From an uncultured Caryophanales bacterium (GTDB lineage: Bacteria; Bacillota_I; Bacilli_A; RF39; UBA660), in assembly GCA_949948745.1 (NCBI GenBank), contig CATLHA010000015.1, positions 1 through 34,133 on the forward strand: a DNA stretch of 34,133 nt, given 5' to 3'. Position numbers and translations under genes: made by a program. The number at the start of each line of letters is the position of its first letter. Position 1 is the first letter of the stretch. The notes beneath the pieces are model-generated. The model searched no databases. It was not told the DNA's origin and was given only the letters and a program-made list of their open reading frames with translations. Positions 16,097 to 23,755 of the stretch are shown here, piece after piece.

Positions 16097-16102
16097 TATA
16101 AT
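16097..16102 (+). promoter_or_regulatory. -10 element of the radical SAM gene
   Basis: TATAAT lies 17 bases before the chosen ATG, implying a very short leader. The -35 region (TTTTTA, inside the upstream terminator T-run) is poor. Confidence 0.4.
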
Positions 16103-16119
16103 ACTTTTTGGTGAAGTTT

Positions 16120-17019
16120 ATGCTAGAAAAATTTAATAGTTGTCATCTTTGTCCTAGAAATTGTGGAATTAATAGAAATGTAGCTAAGGGTTTTTGTGGT
16201 GCCTCTAATCAGATGAAAATTGCGAGATTTTCTCTTCACGAATGGGAAGAACCCTGTCTTTCTGGTACCAATGGTTCTGGAACGATTTTCTTTACTTATT
16301 GCAATTTGCAATGTATCTTCTGTCAGAACTATAAAATTAGTTCTGAGCATGTTGGAAGAGAGATTTCTATTTTAGAATTTTCTGATATTTGCTTAAAGTT
16401 ACAAAAGATGGGAGCACATAATATTAATTTAGTTACTCCTACCCACTATGTTCCGCTTATTGTAGAAGGAATTCGTCTAGCGAGAAAACATGGTCTTACT
16501 CTTCCTATTATTTATAATACAAGCGGTTATGAAACAGTAGAAACAATTCAGATGCTAAATGGAATTATTGACATTTATCTGCCTGATTTTAAGTATTTTG
16601 ACGAAAAGATTGCGAAGCCTTATTCTAATGTTTCAAATTATACTTCTTATGTAAAGGCAAGCTTAGAAGAAATGGTGAAACAAGTAGGAAAACCTAAGTA
16701 TGATAAGAACGGATTATTACAAAAGGGAGTTATTGTAAGACATCTATGTCTGCCTGGACTCGAGGAAGATTCTAAAAATATTTTGAAATACTTATATGAT
16801 ACCTACCATAATCATATTATTATTAGTATTATGAATCAATATACCCCTGTTAGAAATATTCCTAACTTTAAAAATTTAAATCGTACTTTAACCGAAGAAG
16901 AATACGATGAGATCATTGATTATGCCTGTGATATTGGGATTACAAATGCATTCATCCAAGAAGGGGAAACTCAAAAATCAAGTTTTATTCCTGATTTTTT
17001 TGATAATTTTGATTGTTAG
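16120..17019 (+). CDS. Radical SAM protein, PflA-activating-enzyme-like (PflX type)
   Basis: A 299-residue radical SAM enzyme. The N-terminus has a Cys-rich block (CHLCPRNCG and GFCGA) typical of the PflX/AmmeMemoRadiSam group. The cluster-binding motif CNLQCIFC (C-x3-C-x2-C) follows at about residues 64-71. The last part carries NQYTPV and a C-terminal helix as in that group. These proteins bind a 4Fe-4S cluster and SAM and are usually annotated as pyruvate-formate-lyase-activating-enzyme related; the true substrate is generally unknown. I start at ATG 16120 (MLEKFNS), which has GGTGA six bases upstream. In-frame TTG and GTG codons just before are unlikely. The gene stands alone with its own -10 and a shared bidirectional terminator. 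Confidence 0.88.
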   Translation: MLEKFNSCHLCPRNCGINRNVAKGFCGASNQMKIARFSLHEWEEPCLSGTNGSGTIFFTYCNLQCIFCQNYKISSEHVGREISILEFSDICLKLQKMGAHNINLVTPTHYVPLIVEGIRLARKHGLTLPIIYNTSGYETVETIQMLNGIIDIYLPDFKYFDEKIAKPYSNVSNYTSYVKASLEEMVKQVGKPKYDKNGLLQKGVIVRHLCLPGLEEDSKNILKYLYDTYHNHIIISIMNQYTPVRNIPNFKNLNRTLTEEEYDEIIDYACDIGITNAFIQEGETQKSSFIPDFFDNFDC

Positions 17020-17032
17020 TTTCTAGACATTT

Positions 17033-17066
17033 AAAAAGAATAGAATGTTATTTTTCTATTCTTTTT
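17033..17066. terminator. Bidirectional terminator between convergent genes
   Basis: AAAAAGAATAG and CTATTCTTTTT form a perfect 11-bp stem with a 12-base loop, flanked by A and T runs. It serves the radical SAM gene on plus and the 74-residue gene on minus, whose stop codon lies in one arm. Confidence 0.75.
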
Positions 17067-17280
17067 CATTCGTACTTCTAAATTTTTCTCTTACTTTTGT
17101 AAATATTATTTCCAAAATAAAACTGATTACAGCATAGATTGGGGAAATATTTTTAAACAAAGATAATAGCGATAGTGCAATTGTTAGGATTCCAGTAATG
17201 ATAATCAAATACCAACATATTAGATTATATTTTGCATATTTGTATTTTTGTTCATTTGTTAATTTATTTTTCTTCATCAT
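17056..17280 (-). CDS. Small two-helix membrane protein
   Basis: A 74-residue protein with a basic N-terminus, two membrane helices (about 20-41 and 48-60) and a charged tail. The first codons overlap the last 17 bases of the DUF308-type gene, so the two are probably translated together. No motif points to a function. Confidence 0.6.
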   Translation of the reverse strand: MMKKNKLTNEQKYKYAKYNLICWYLIIITGILTIALSLLSLFKNISPIYAVISFILEIIFTKVREKFRSTNEKE

Positions 17281-17833
17281 TTTTTATCTCTTTCACAAAA
17301 TCTTTTACTTTTCTTCTTGTTGTTACTGCATTATAGATATCTAATGCTGCATAGATAATCATAAATATTCCAATTACCTGTGTCATAGCCATCGCACCAC
17401 TAAATGGATTAATGATTAGTAATACTCCACATCCTAGAATTAGAACTGCTGAAATAATGGAAGGTGTACACTCTGGTATTCTTTGCTTTTTCATTTCTAA
17501 TGCATATTGTAATCTACTAAGTCCATTAATCACAAAGTAAATTCCAAGAACAAATGGCAAAATGCTTGAGATAAATGTCGGTTTAAACATAAAAACTAGA
17601 CCTAAGATAGATGCAATTACTCCTACTACTAAGTTTGGCATATAGTTTGTTTTAAAATAATCAATCAATGAAATTACACCAGGGACTAAAATGATTAATC
17701 CAATAATTGTAGATAGTGTCGTTAAAATAAAATCTGGTTTCATTAATAGAAGTACTCCTAAAACAATCATAACGATTGAAGTCGTTAGTGATGTTACAAA
17801 TAATTTTTTTAATTCATTTTTTAAATATTCCAT
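17264..17833 (-). CDS. DUF308/HdeD-like membrane protein
   Basis: A 189-residue protein with six membrane helices arranged as repeated helical pairs (for example LGVLLLMKPDFILTTLSTI and LGLVFMFKPTFISSILPF). The recurring pattern G-hydrophobic-KP-(D/T)F is characteristic of the DUF308 / HdeD family, linked in enterobacteria to acid resistance; the biochemical role is unknown. The SD AAAGGAG lies eight bases before ATG, and a near-consensus promoter is located at 17853-17881. It is followed by an overlapping small membrane protein gene. Confidence 0.8.
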   Translation of the reverse strand: MEYLKNELKKLFVTSLTTSIVMIVLGVLLLMKPDFILTTLSTIIGLIILVPGVISLIDYFKTNYMPNLVVGVIASILGLVFMFKPTFISSILPFVLGIYFVINGLSRLQYALEMKKQRIPECTPSIISAVLILGCGVLLIINPFSGAMAMTQVIGIFMIIYAALDIYNAVTTRRKVKDFVKEIKNDEEK

Positions 17834-17852
17834 ATCTATACTCCTTTTATTT

Positions 17853-17881
17853 AGTATACTATTCTTTTTTTTTTTTGTGAA
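17853..17881 (-). promoter_or_regulatory. Promoter of the DUF308-type operon
   Basis: TTCACA and TATACT are separated by exactly 17 bases of mostly A on the minus strand, immediately after the pseudouridine synthase stop codon. Each hexamer differs from consensus by one base. Confidence 0.65.
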
Positions 17882-17882
17882 G

Positions 17883-18722
17883 TTATAGTTGTCTTAAAAA
17901 ATCTCTTGGTGTATTACTTTCAAAAGTTATTAATTTTCCTGTTTTTGGATCTCTAATCGTTAGTAAGTTTGCATGTAAAAATAATCTTTTAGCCTTTACA
18001 TTTCCATATTTCATATCTCCAAGAATTGGATGATTGATAGATGCTAATTGTACACGAATTTGATTTTTTCTTCCTGTTTCAATTTCAATATCTAAAAGAC
18101 TATTTTTATTTTCTCTTGCAACTTTATAACGTGTAACAGCACGTTTTCCTGTTTTATTTTGAGAAATAAATACACGATTTTGAGAGTTTTCTTTTAAAAA
18201 GTTAATTAAATCGTCTTCTTTTTTCTCTAATATTCCTGATACTACAGCTTGATATTTTCTTTCTAGTGCAACCATTTCCCAATTTTCTTGTAATTTTCTT
18301 TTTAAGTCTTCACTTTTTGCGAATAAAACAAGACCACTCGTTTCTCTATCAAGTCGATGTACTATAAATATCTTCTGATTTTTATTTTGGTCTTTGATAT
18401 ATTGTCTTACAAAATGATATAAAGTTCTATTTTTTTCTTTTTCTGTTGATACCGTTAACATTCCACTTGGTTTATTTACTACTAGATAATTTTCATCTTC
18501 ATAAACGATATCGATATTTCCTATTTTAGTTTCTTTCTTTTCATTAGAAATTATAATTACCTGTTTTGGCTTTACAAGAGTATCATGTTTTATTTGTTTT
18601 ACACCTTTGATTGTAATCATATGATACTTTAATAAGTTTTTAATTTTATTTCTAGAATAATCAGAATTTTCTACTAAGTATTCTAATAATGTTCCTTCTT
18701 TTTTTATTACAATTTTATTCAT
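17883..18722 (-). CDS. RluA-family 23S rRNA/tRNA pseudouridine synthase
   Basis: A 279-residue enzyme that converts uridine to pseudouridine in structured RNA. Residues about 10-65 form an S4-like RNA-binding domain. The catalytic domain follows with YLVVNKPSGML, the RluA signature HRLDRETSGLVLFAKS (catalytic Asp), the downstream KxY region (ERKYQAVVSG), TGRKNQIRVQLASI and HPILGDMKYG. The start is ATG 18722: an in-frame TTG lies 21 bases upstream, but the AGGAGG SD would then be inside the gene. The RNA target cannot be told from sequence alone; RluD-like (23S) is the commonest annotation. It lies after the terminator of the cyclophilin gene and probably has its own promoter. Confidence 0.9.
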   Translation of the reverse strand: MNKIVIKKEGTLLEYLVENSDYSRNKIKNLLKYHMITIKGVKQIKHDTLVKPKQVIIISNEKKETKIGNIDIVYEDENYLVVNKPSGMLTVSTEKEKNRTLYHFVRQYIKDQNKNQKIFIVHRLDRETSGLVLFAKSEDLKRKLQENWEMVALERKYQAVVSGILEKKEDDLINFLKENSQNRVFISQNKTGKRAVTRYKVARENKNSLLDIEIETGRKNQIRVQLASINHPILGDMKYGNVKAKRLFLHANLLTIRDPKTGKLITFESNTPRDFLRQL

Positions 18723-18747
18723 ACTCTTCTTCCTCCTAAGCAAAAAA

Positions 18748-18772
18748 ATATAGAAGATTTAATCTTCTATAT
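18748..18772 (-). terminator. Intrinsic terminator of the RlmD/cyclophilin operon
   Basis: ATATAGAAGATT and AATCTTCTATAT form a perfect 25-base palindrome followed by seven T on the minus strand, 14 bases after the cyclophilin stop. Confidence 0.75.
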
Positions 18773-18779
18773 TATATCA
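18771..18779 (-). promoter_or_regulatory. Possible extended -10 for the pseudouridine synthase gene
   Basis: TGATATAAT (TGn plus consensus -10) on the minus strand overlaps the first arm of the terminator. A weak -35 (TAGAAG) is 17 bases upstream in the end of the cyclophilin gene. A transcript started here would begin inside the terminator stem and so escape it. Confidence 0.4.
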
Positions 18780-18785
18780 TAATTT

Positions 18786-19403
18786 TTATTTAACTTCTAT
18801 AATCTTTTCGATTACTGGTTGATTTTCAATGCTAACAGATTCTCCATCCTCTTCTACAGGTGTTTTTTCACAAATTTCATCTACAATCTCAATTCCTTCA
18901 GTTACTCGTCCAAAAGCTGCATAATTTCCATCTAGTCCTTGATTATCTTCATGCATAATGAAGAACTGACTACTTGCACTATCTGGGTTTGTTGCTCTGG
19001 CCATAGAAATTGTTCCTCTTGTATGACTTAATGAGTTTTCTACGCCATTTGCAGCAAATTCTCCTTTAATATTTTCACTACTTCCACCACTTCCATTATG
19101 GTTTGGATCTCCACCTTGAATCATAAACCCTGAAACCACTCTATGAAATGTTAATCCATTATAGAAGCCTTCATTTACTAATTTTAAAAAGTTCGTTACT
19201 GTAATTGGTGCGATATCTGCATATAGTTCAGCTTTGATTGTTCCATAATCCTTAATGACAATCTCAATCTTGTGTGTTCCTTTTAATGTTTCTTGATTCA
19301 TTTTCTCTTCCTTCTTTCCAGTACCTCCACCAATCACAAAAATAATTGCGATGACTACTAATACTAACCCAATAATTATGATATTTTTTGTTTCTTCTTT
19401 CAT
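18786..19403 (-). CDS. Membrane-anchored cyclophilin-type peptidyl-prolyl isomerase
   Basis: A 205-residue protein with a single N-terminal membrane helix (residues about 8-25) and a cyclophilin domain from about 45 onward. Visible family motifs are FHRVVSGFMIQGGDP, GTISMARATNPDSASSQFFI and AAFGRVTEG. The catalytic Arg of FHRV, Phe/Met/Gln of FMIQGGDP and QFFI are present, so it should be active. It would catalyse proline isomerisation during folding of exported proteins on the outer face of the membrane. The ATG overlaps the stop of the rRNA methyltransferase (ATGA), so the two are translationally coupled, although no functional link is obvious. Confidence 0.92.
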   Translation of the reverse strand: MKEETKNIIIIGLVLVVIAIIFVIGGGTGKKEEKMNQETLKGTHKIEIVIKDYGTIKAELYADIAPITVTNFLKLVNEGFYNGLTFHRVVSGFMIQGGDPNHNGSGGSSENIKGEFAANGVENSLSHTRGTISMARATNPDSASSQFFIMHEDNQGLDGNYAAFGRVTEGIEIVDEICEKTPVEEDGESVSIENQPVIEKIIEVK

Positions 19404-21211
19404 TCTTCATCCTCCTCTACTTTTTCATTATGATATTCTTCTAATGTTATTTGATGTTTTTCTAGTACTCTAGAAATTCCACTTCCAACATATCTAAATT
19501 GATTTTTTTTTGCCTTTCTTCCAGTAAACTTTTCTTTTTTCTTAGGATATCTTAGAACAAATCCATATTCTGGTGCTAATTCTTGTAATCTTTTATAAGT
19601 ATGCTTATGTGCTTTTGATTTTTCAAGTGGTGAAGATAGTACCTCAATTTCTAAAGATAATCCCGTATGAAAATCTGAATATCCTGGTGGAGCAACTGTA
19701 TTTACCTCTTTTTTTCTTGTTGCCCTTTCATAAAACTTTTGTTGTTCTTCATAAGTTCTATAAGCACTTTTAATTCCTATTTGAATCTCTTCCTCTGCTA
19801 AAGCACTTCTAAAGCTCAAATAATGATTATAAGCAATTTCATCTATAAGAATCGTTTTTCCATTAATATCCTTTGTTTTTATTAAAGACATTCCAACAAA
19901 ATCTTCTTTTTTATAGGGATGTTTTAAATTGATTAGGATTCCATAATTATTAAACGTTCTCTTTGGTTTTCTTTCTAAAATTGTTACAGTCTCTATATGA
20001 TAAGTATTGGGAAACATATCTACTAAGTTTGCTTTTACTAATTCATAATCTTCCAGTAAAACTTTTAAATCTCTTGCAAGAGTTACGGGGTCACATGAAA
20101 TATATACAATACTTTGTGGAGATATTTCTAAAATAGTTTCGATCGTCTCACTATTTAATCCACTTCTTGGTGGATCCACTACAATAGAGTCTATTTCTTT
20201 GAACGATGATATTTTATCTTCTACTTTCCCTTCAATAAATCTAATATTCGTAATATTATTTAATTCCTTATTTTGATTTGCAGCCTTAATAGAATCTTTT
20301 ACTACTTCTACCCCAACCACCTCATTTACATAAGGAGATAAAAGCATTCCAATCGTACCAGTCCCACAATACAAATCTAGTATCTTGTTATATTTTTTCT
20401 TTTTGTAATAATCGATTACTAGTTGATATAATGCCTTCATCATTTCATAATTCACTTGAAAAAAAGCCTCTGGATAAATTCTAAAATCTAAATCAAAAAT
20501 ATTTTCTGTAATATAACGTTTTCCCTTTACTAGTTGATTATTTAAAAATATCGAGTTTATATTTAAGTCTTTTATATATTCTAAAAATTCATTCTTATCC
20601 TTTAAATCTCCATCTACTACTATCATAAACTCATTTTGTGATGTTTTTCTAATCATTAGATTGCGAATCGTAGACTCAGGTGTTTCGTTTAAATAATCAA
20701 TAATTTTGTTATAAATAATATTTAATTCTTGTTCTAATAGTAAACACAATTTTACTTTGATTAACGATTTACTTTTTTCCTTATAAAATCCTAGAATTCT
20801 ATTCACTCCATGAAAAACCACTTTATTTCGGTAATGAAATTCTTTTCCGTGAAGAATGGATTCAATTTCTAACTCACCTATTTCTGCATATCTACTAAAA
20901 AGTTCTTTTACCTTTTTTTGTTTAAATTCTAGTTGATATGGATATTTCTGATGCATGATTTGACATCCACCACAAATATCATAATATTTACAATATGGTT
21001 CTGTCCTTTGTTTTGATGATTTCTTCATTTCTTTGATTTTTCCAATCGCAAAGGTTTTCTTTACATCGGTTACTTCTACTTTGATATGATCTTCTGGCAA
21101 TGCTTCTCTTATAAAGATTACCATATTTTTCGCCTTTGCGATTCCTCTACCAAAATGATCTTGTTTTTCGATTGTTACATCATATACGTCGTCTACTTTT
21201 ATTTCTACCAT
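19400..21211 (-). CDS. rlmD: RlmD-type 23S rRNA uracil-C5 methyltransferase fused to a degenerate VanY-like domain
   Basis: A 603-residue fusion. Residues about 1-60 are a TRAM domain. Fe-S cysteines are C74, C80, C83 and C156, spaced as in E. coli RlmD. The SAM-binding DLYCGTGTIGML and the catalytic IVDPPRSGL and YISCDP (C373) follow. The methyltransferase ends near ERKPKR (about 415), where family members stop. An extra 180 residues match a VanY-type D,D-carboxypeptidase (SAYRTYEEQ, YGFVLRYPKKK, FRYVG), but its zinc ligands are gone. In SxHxxGxAxD the His is Phe514 and the Asp is Glu521. ExxH is KKNQ (568-571). This domain is therefore probably not a peptidase. I start at ATG 21211, as the TTG 15 bases upstream has no SD. 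A -10 (TATAAT, 21232-21237) is close by. The cyclophilin gene overlaps its stop. Confidence 0.88.
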   Translation of the reverse strand: MVEIKVDDVYDVTIEKQDHFGRGIAKAKNMVIFIREALPEDHIKVEVTDVKKTFAIGKIKEMKKSSKQRTEPYCKYYDICGGCQIMHQKYPYQLEFKQKKVKELFSRYAEIGELEIESILHGKEFHYRNKVVFHGVNRILGFYKEKSKSLIKVKLCLLLEQELNIIYNKIIDYLNETPESTIRNLMIRKTSQNEFMIVVDGDLKDKNEFLEYIKDLNINSIFLNNQLVKGKRYITENIFDLDFRIYPEAFFQVNYEMMKALYQLVIDYYKKKKYNKILDLYCGTGTIGMLLSPYVNEVVGVEVVKDSIKAANQNKELNNITNIRFIEGKVEDKISSFKEIDSIVVDPPRSGLNSETIETILEISPQSIVYISCDPVTLARDLKVLLEDYELVKANLVDMFPNTYHIETVTILERKPKRTFNNYGILINLKHPYKKEDFVGMSLIKTKDINGKTILIDEIAYNHYLSFRSALAEEEIQIGIKSAYRTYEEQQKFYERATRKKEVNTVAPPGYSDFHTGLSLEIEVLSSPLEKSKAHKHTYKRLQELAPEYGFVLRYPKKKEKFTGRKAKKNQFRYVGSGISRVLEKHQITLEEYHNEKVEEDEE

Positions 21212-21286
21212 GTTTCTCACATCCAATTTTTATTATATCGTAAAAACAAAAAGTTCACTATGAAAATGAAGGATTTTTTATTTTTT

Positions 21287-21315
21287 TCATATTTTTTATT
21301 TTTTTTTACATACTA
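21287..21315 (+). promoter_or_regulatory. SigmaG/sigmaF-like promoter of the germination operon
   Basis: CATACTA (21309-21315) is the exact sigmaG -10. TCATA 17 bases upstream matches four of five bases of the GHATR -35. It lies 24 bases before the GerA-type ATG. Forespore-specific expression is what germinant receptors need. Confidence 0.6.
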
Positions 21316-21339
21316 AAACTAAGGAAAAGAAGGGATAAT

Positions 21340-22782
21340 ATGTTAGAACGTTTAAAAAAAGAAACCAATTATGCATCAGATATTATTTATAAAGAAATTA
21401 CGATTCAGGGTCAAAAAATCACTTTAGTTTATTCAGAAGTTTTAACCAGCGGTTCTGATATTAGTGCAGTTGTTTTAAAAAATATTGCGAAAATTATCGA
21501 TGAAGATATTCCTCTACCAAAAGATTTATTTTTATTTTTTTATAATTCTATTCCTAGTCATAATGTTTCTAAAATTAATGATTATCAAGAACTTTTAAAT
21601 AAATTGTGGAATGGTTATACCATTTTTTATGTTGATGATGAGAATTACTTTGGAATTGAAACTAGAGCTAATTTAGATCGTGGAATTACAAGTAGTGAAG
21701 AAGAAGTGTCTGTACGTGGACCAAAGGATTCCTTTACTGAAAATTTTAATAAAAATTTGGGACTTATTCGTAAACGTATTAAAACAAAAAGTTTATGGTT
21801 TGATACATTAGAAATTGGAAAACAATCTGCTACAAGAGTTGGAATTTTATATATGGAAAATATTGCAGATGATACTTTGGTATTAGATATCAAGAAAAAA
21901 CTCCAAAGAATTAATATTGATGGTATTTTGGATTGCCTTTATTTAAAAGATTATTTACAAGAAGATTCTACAATTTTTCCTTCTATCTTAACAACTGAAA
22001 AACCAGATCTTGCCTCTATGGCTCTTTTGGAAGGAAAAGTAGTTATTCTTTCAGATAATAGTCCCTATGCTTTAATTCTCCCTTGTTTTTTTATTGATTT
22101 ATTTCATACGCCAGATGATTATTATCAAAAACCTATTAATATTTCTTTTATCCGTATTATTAGACTTTGTGCCTTTTTAATTTCTATTTTAATTCCTGCC
22201 TATTATATTGCAATTACTACTCATAATCATGATGCCATTACCACAGATTTATTGTTAAACTTTCTATCACAACGATTAACTGTTCCCTTTCCTGCTTTAG
22301 TAGAGGCTCTTCTGATGACCGTGTCTTTTGAGATTCTAAGAGAAAGTGATTTACGAATGGCATCTACTGTTGGTACTGCTGTTTCTATTCTAGGAGGTTT
22401 AGTTTTAGGAGATGCTGCCGTTAGTGCTGGTATTATTTCTCCAATTATGATTATTGTTATTGCGATTTCTGCCATTTCTGGGCTGGTGTTTTCTTCTATT
22501 GAATTATCAAATGCAATCCGATACTTTCGAATTCTTTTTATGATTTTAGCATCTATGTTTGGAATCTATGGTATTTTTCTTGGAAGTTTATTTTTAATTA
22601 TAAAACTTTCTAGCATGCACTCTTTCCATAAACCATATTTGACCCCATTTTCTCCACTTATTTTAAACGATCAAAAGGATGCATTTATTAGAATTAATAA
22701 TGTTAAAAAAACTAAATATAGAAATCCACTTTTGGCTCAAAAAAATAAAGTACGTGGGAGGTCTATTAATGAAAAAAACTAA
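21340..22782 (+). CDS. Spore germination protein, GerA family (germinant receptor A subunit)
   Basis: A 480-residue protein of normal family length. The N-terminal soluble part (about 1-240) ends in the family-typical region with VRGPKDSFTENFNKNLGLIR at about 126-145 and EGKVVILSDNSPYALILP at about 230. The C-terminal half has about five membrane helices, with PFPALVEALLMTVSFEILRE and VGTAVSILGGLVLGDAAVSA as the diagnostic segments. It is one of three subunits of an inner-membrane nutrient receptor that triggers germination. The SD AGAAGGGA precedes the ATG. It is the first gene of an A-C-B operon behind a sigmaG-like promoter. The germinant is unknown. Confidence 0.95.
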   Translation: MLERLKKETNYASDIIYKEITIQGQKITLVYSEVLTSGSDISAVVLKNIAKIIDEDIPLPKDLFLFFYNSIPSHNVSKINDYQELLNKLWNGYTIFYVDDENYFGIETRANLDRGITSSEEEVSVRGPKDSFTENFNKNLGLIRKRIKTKSLWFDTLEIGKQSATRVGILYMENIADDTLVLDIKKKLQRINIDGILDCLYLKDYLQEDSTIFPSILTTEKPDLASMALLEGKVVILSDNSPYALILPCFFIDLFHTPDDYYQKPINISFIRIIRLCAFLISILIPAYYIAITTHNHDAITTDLLLNFLSQRLTVPFPALVEALLMTVSFEILRESDLRMASTVGTAVSILGGLVLGDAAVSAGIISPIMIIVIAISAISGLVFSSIELSNAIRYFRILFMILASMFGIYGIFLGSLFLIIKLSSMHSFHKPYLTPFSPLILNDQKDAFIRINNVKKTKYRNPLLAQKNKVRGRSINEKN

Positions 22783-23755
22783 ATTACTTTTTATTTTTAC
22801 TTTACTTTTACTTTTTACTGGATGTAGTTCTTACACTGAACTAAACAAGTTAGGAATTGTCAGTCTACTTGGAATTGATTATAAAGATGAAGAATATCAT
22901 CTTTACATTAATGTTGTCGAAGGAGAACAGGATGATGGCTCTCTACAAAAAGAATATATTACTTATGATGCAACAGGAGAATCTATTGATGAAGCCCTTC
23001 ATTTTTTATATTTAAAAAGTAATAAGAAAATCTATCTTTCTCATATGGATGTCCTAGTCTTATCAGAAGATGTTATAAATAGTAAGCTTCAAGAAATTAT
23101 TAACTATTTGCTGAATCATCCAGAGATTAGAAATAATTTCGAACTTGTAGAACTTTCTTCTCCAATGAATATTTTATTTGAAGAGAAAATAGATTCTAAA
23201 GAAATCAGTGATTTAATTCAGATGAATCAAGAATATATGGGTACTAGTTTTTCTGTTACTTTTGAACATTTTTTAGAGGATATTTTGATAGATAAAAATA
23301 GTTATTTACCACTAATATCTTTTGATAAAAATTTAGAAATCAATGGTATCTCTTTACTAAAAAATTTAAAAATATTAGATACGTTATCCACAGAAGAAAC
23401 TGTCTTATTTAATTTACTCCAAAATAACATAAATCAGGCAATTTATAAGAATACTACGATTGTAAAAAATGAAACAAATATAGAGATCAAAAAGAATCAA
23501 ATTACTTTTCATTTAAAAACAGAAATTAATAAGAATTCTAATAAGTTTAAAGAAAATTTACAAAAAGATCTTCGAAAGATTTTAATATATTATCAGGATC
23601 AGGATTATGATCTTTTAAAATTAAAATATAAAATGAAACAGAATCATTTATCTTCTTTAGAGGATTCCAATGTACTTTTTCCTAAGACTTCTTTAAAATT
23701 TGATATTAAGATAAGCTATACAAATTCTTATTTAGAAAGGAGAATTTCAAAATGA
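22769..23755 (+). CDS. Spore germination lipoprotein, GerC family
   Basis: A 328-residue lipoprotein, a little shorter than the usual 370-400. It starts MKKTKLLFIFTLLLLFTGC, with the lipobox LFTGC giving a lipidated Cys near residue 19. The family motifs ELNKLGIVSLLGIDY just after the Cys and SHMDVLVLSEDV at about 90 are visible. It would be anchored on the outer face of the spore inner membrane as the C subunit of the germinant receptor. I chose ATG 22769, preceded by GGGAGG and giving the signal peptide at the N-terminus. A longer frame opening upstream is an artefact overlapping the A gene. It overlaps the A gene by 14 bases and the B gene by 4. Confidence 0.93.
   Translation: MKKTKLLFIFTLLLLFTGCSSYTELNKLGIVSLLGIDYKDEEYHLYINVVEGEQDDGSLQKEYITYDATGESIDEALHFLYLKSNKKIYLSHMDVLVLSEDVINSKLQEIINYLLNHPEIRNNFELVELSSPMNILFEEKIDSKEISDLIQMNQEYMGTSFSVTFEHFLEDILIDKNSYLPLISFDKNLEINGISLLKNLKILDTLSTEETVLFNLLQNNINQAIYKNTTIVKNETNIEIKKNQITFHLKTEINKNSNKFKENLQKDLRKILIYYQDQDYDLLKLKYKMKQNHLSSLEDSNVLFPKTSLKFDIKISYTNSYLERRISK

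Noticed and set aside
19400-21211. Active D,D-carboxypeptidase annotation for the C-terminal domain
   Set aside because: The zinc-binding His, Asp and ExxH residues are replaced by Phe, Glu and KKNQ, and the protein has no export signal.
22679-22768. N-terminal extension of 30 residues on the GerC-type protein
   Set aside because: It overlaps the GerA-type coding sequence and would bury the signal peptide; ATG 22769 has a good SD and puts the lipobox in place.
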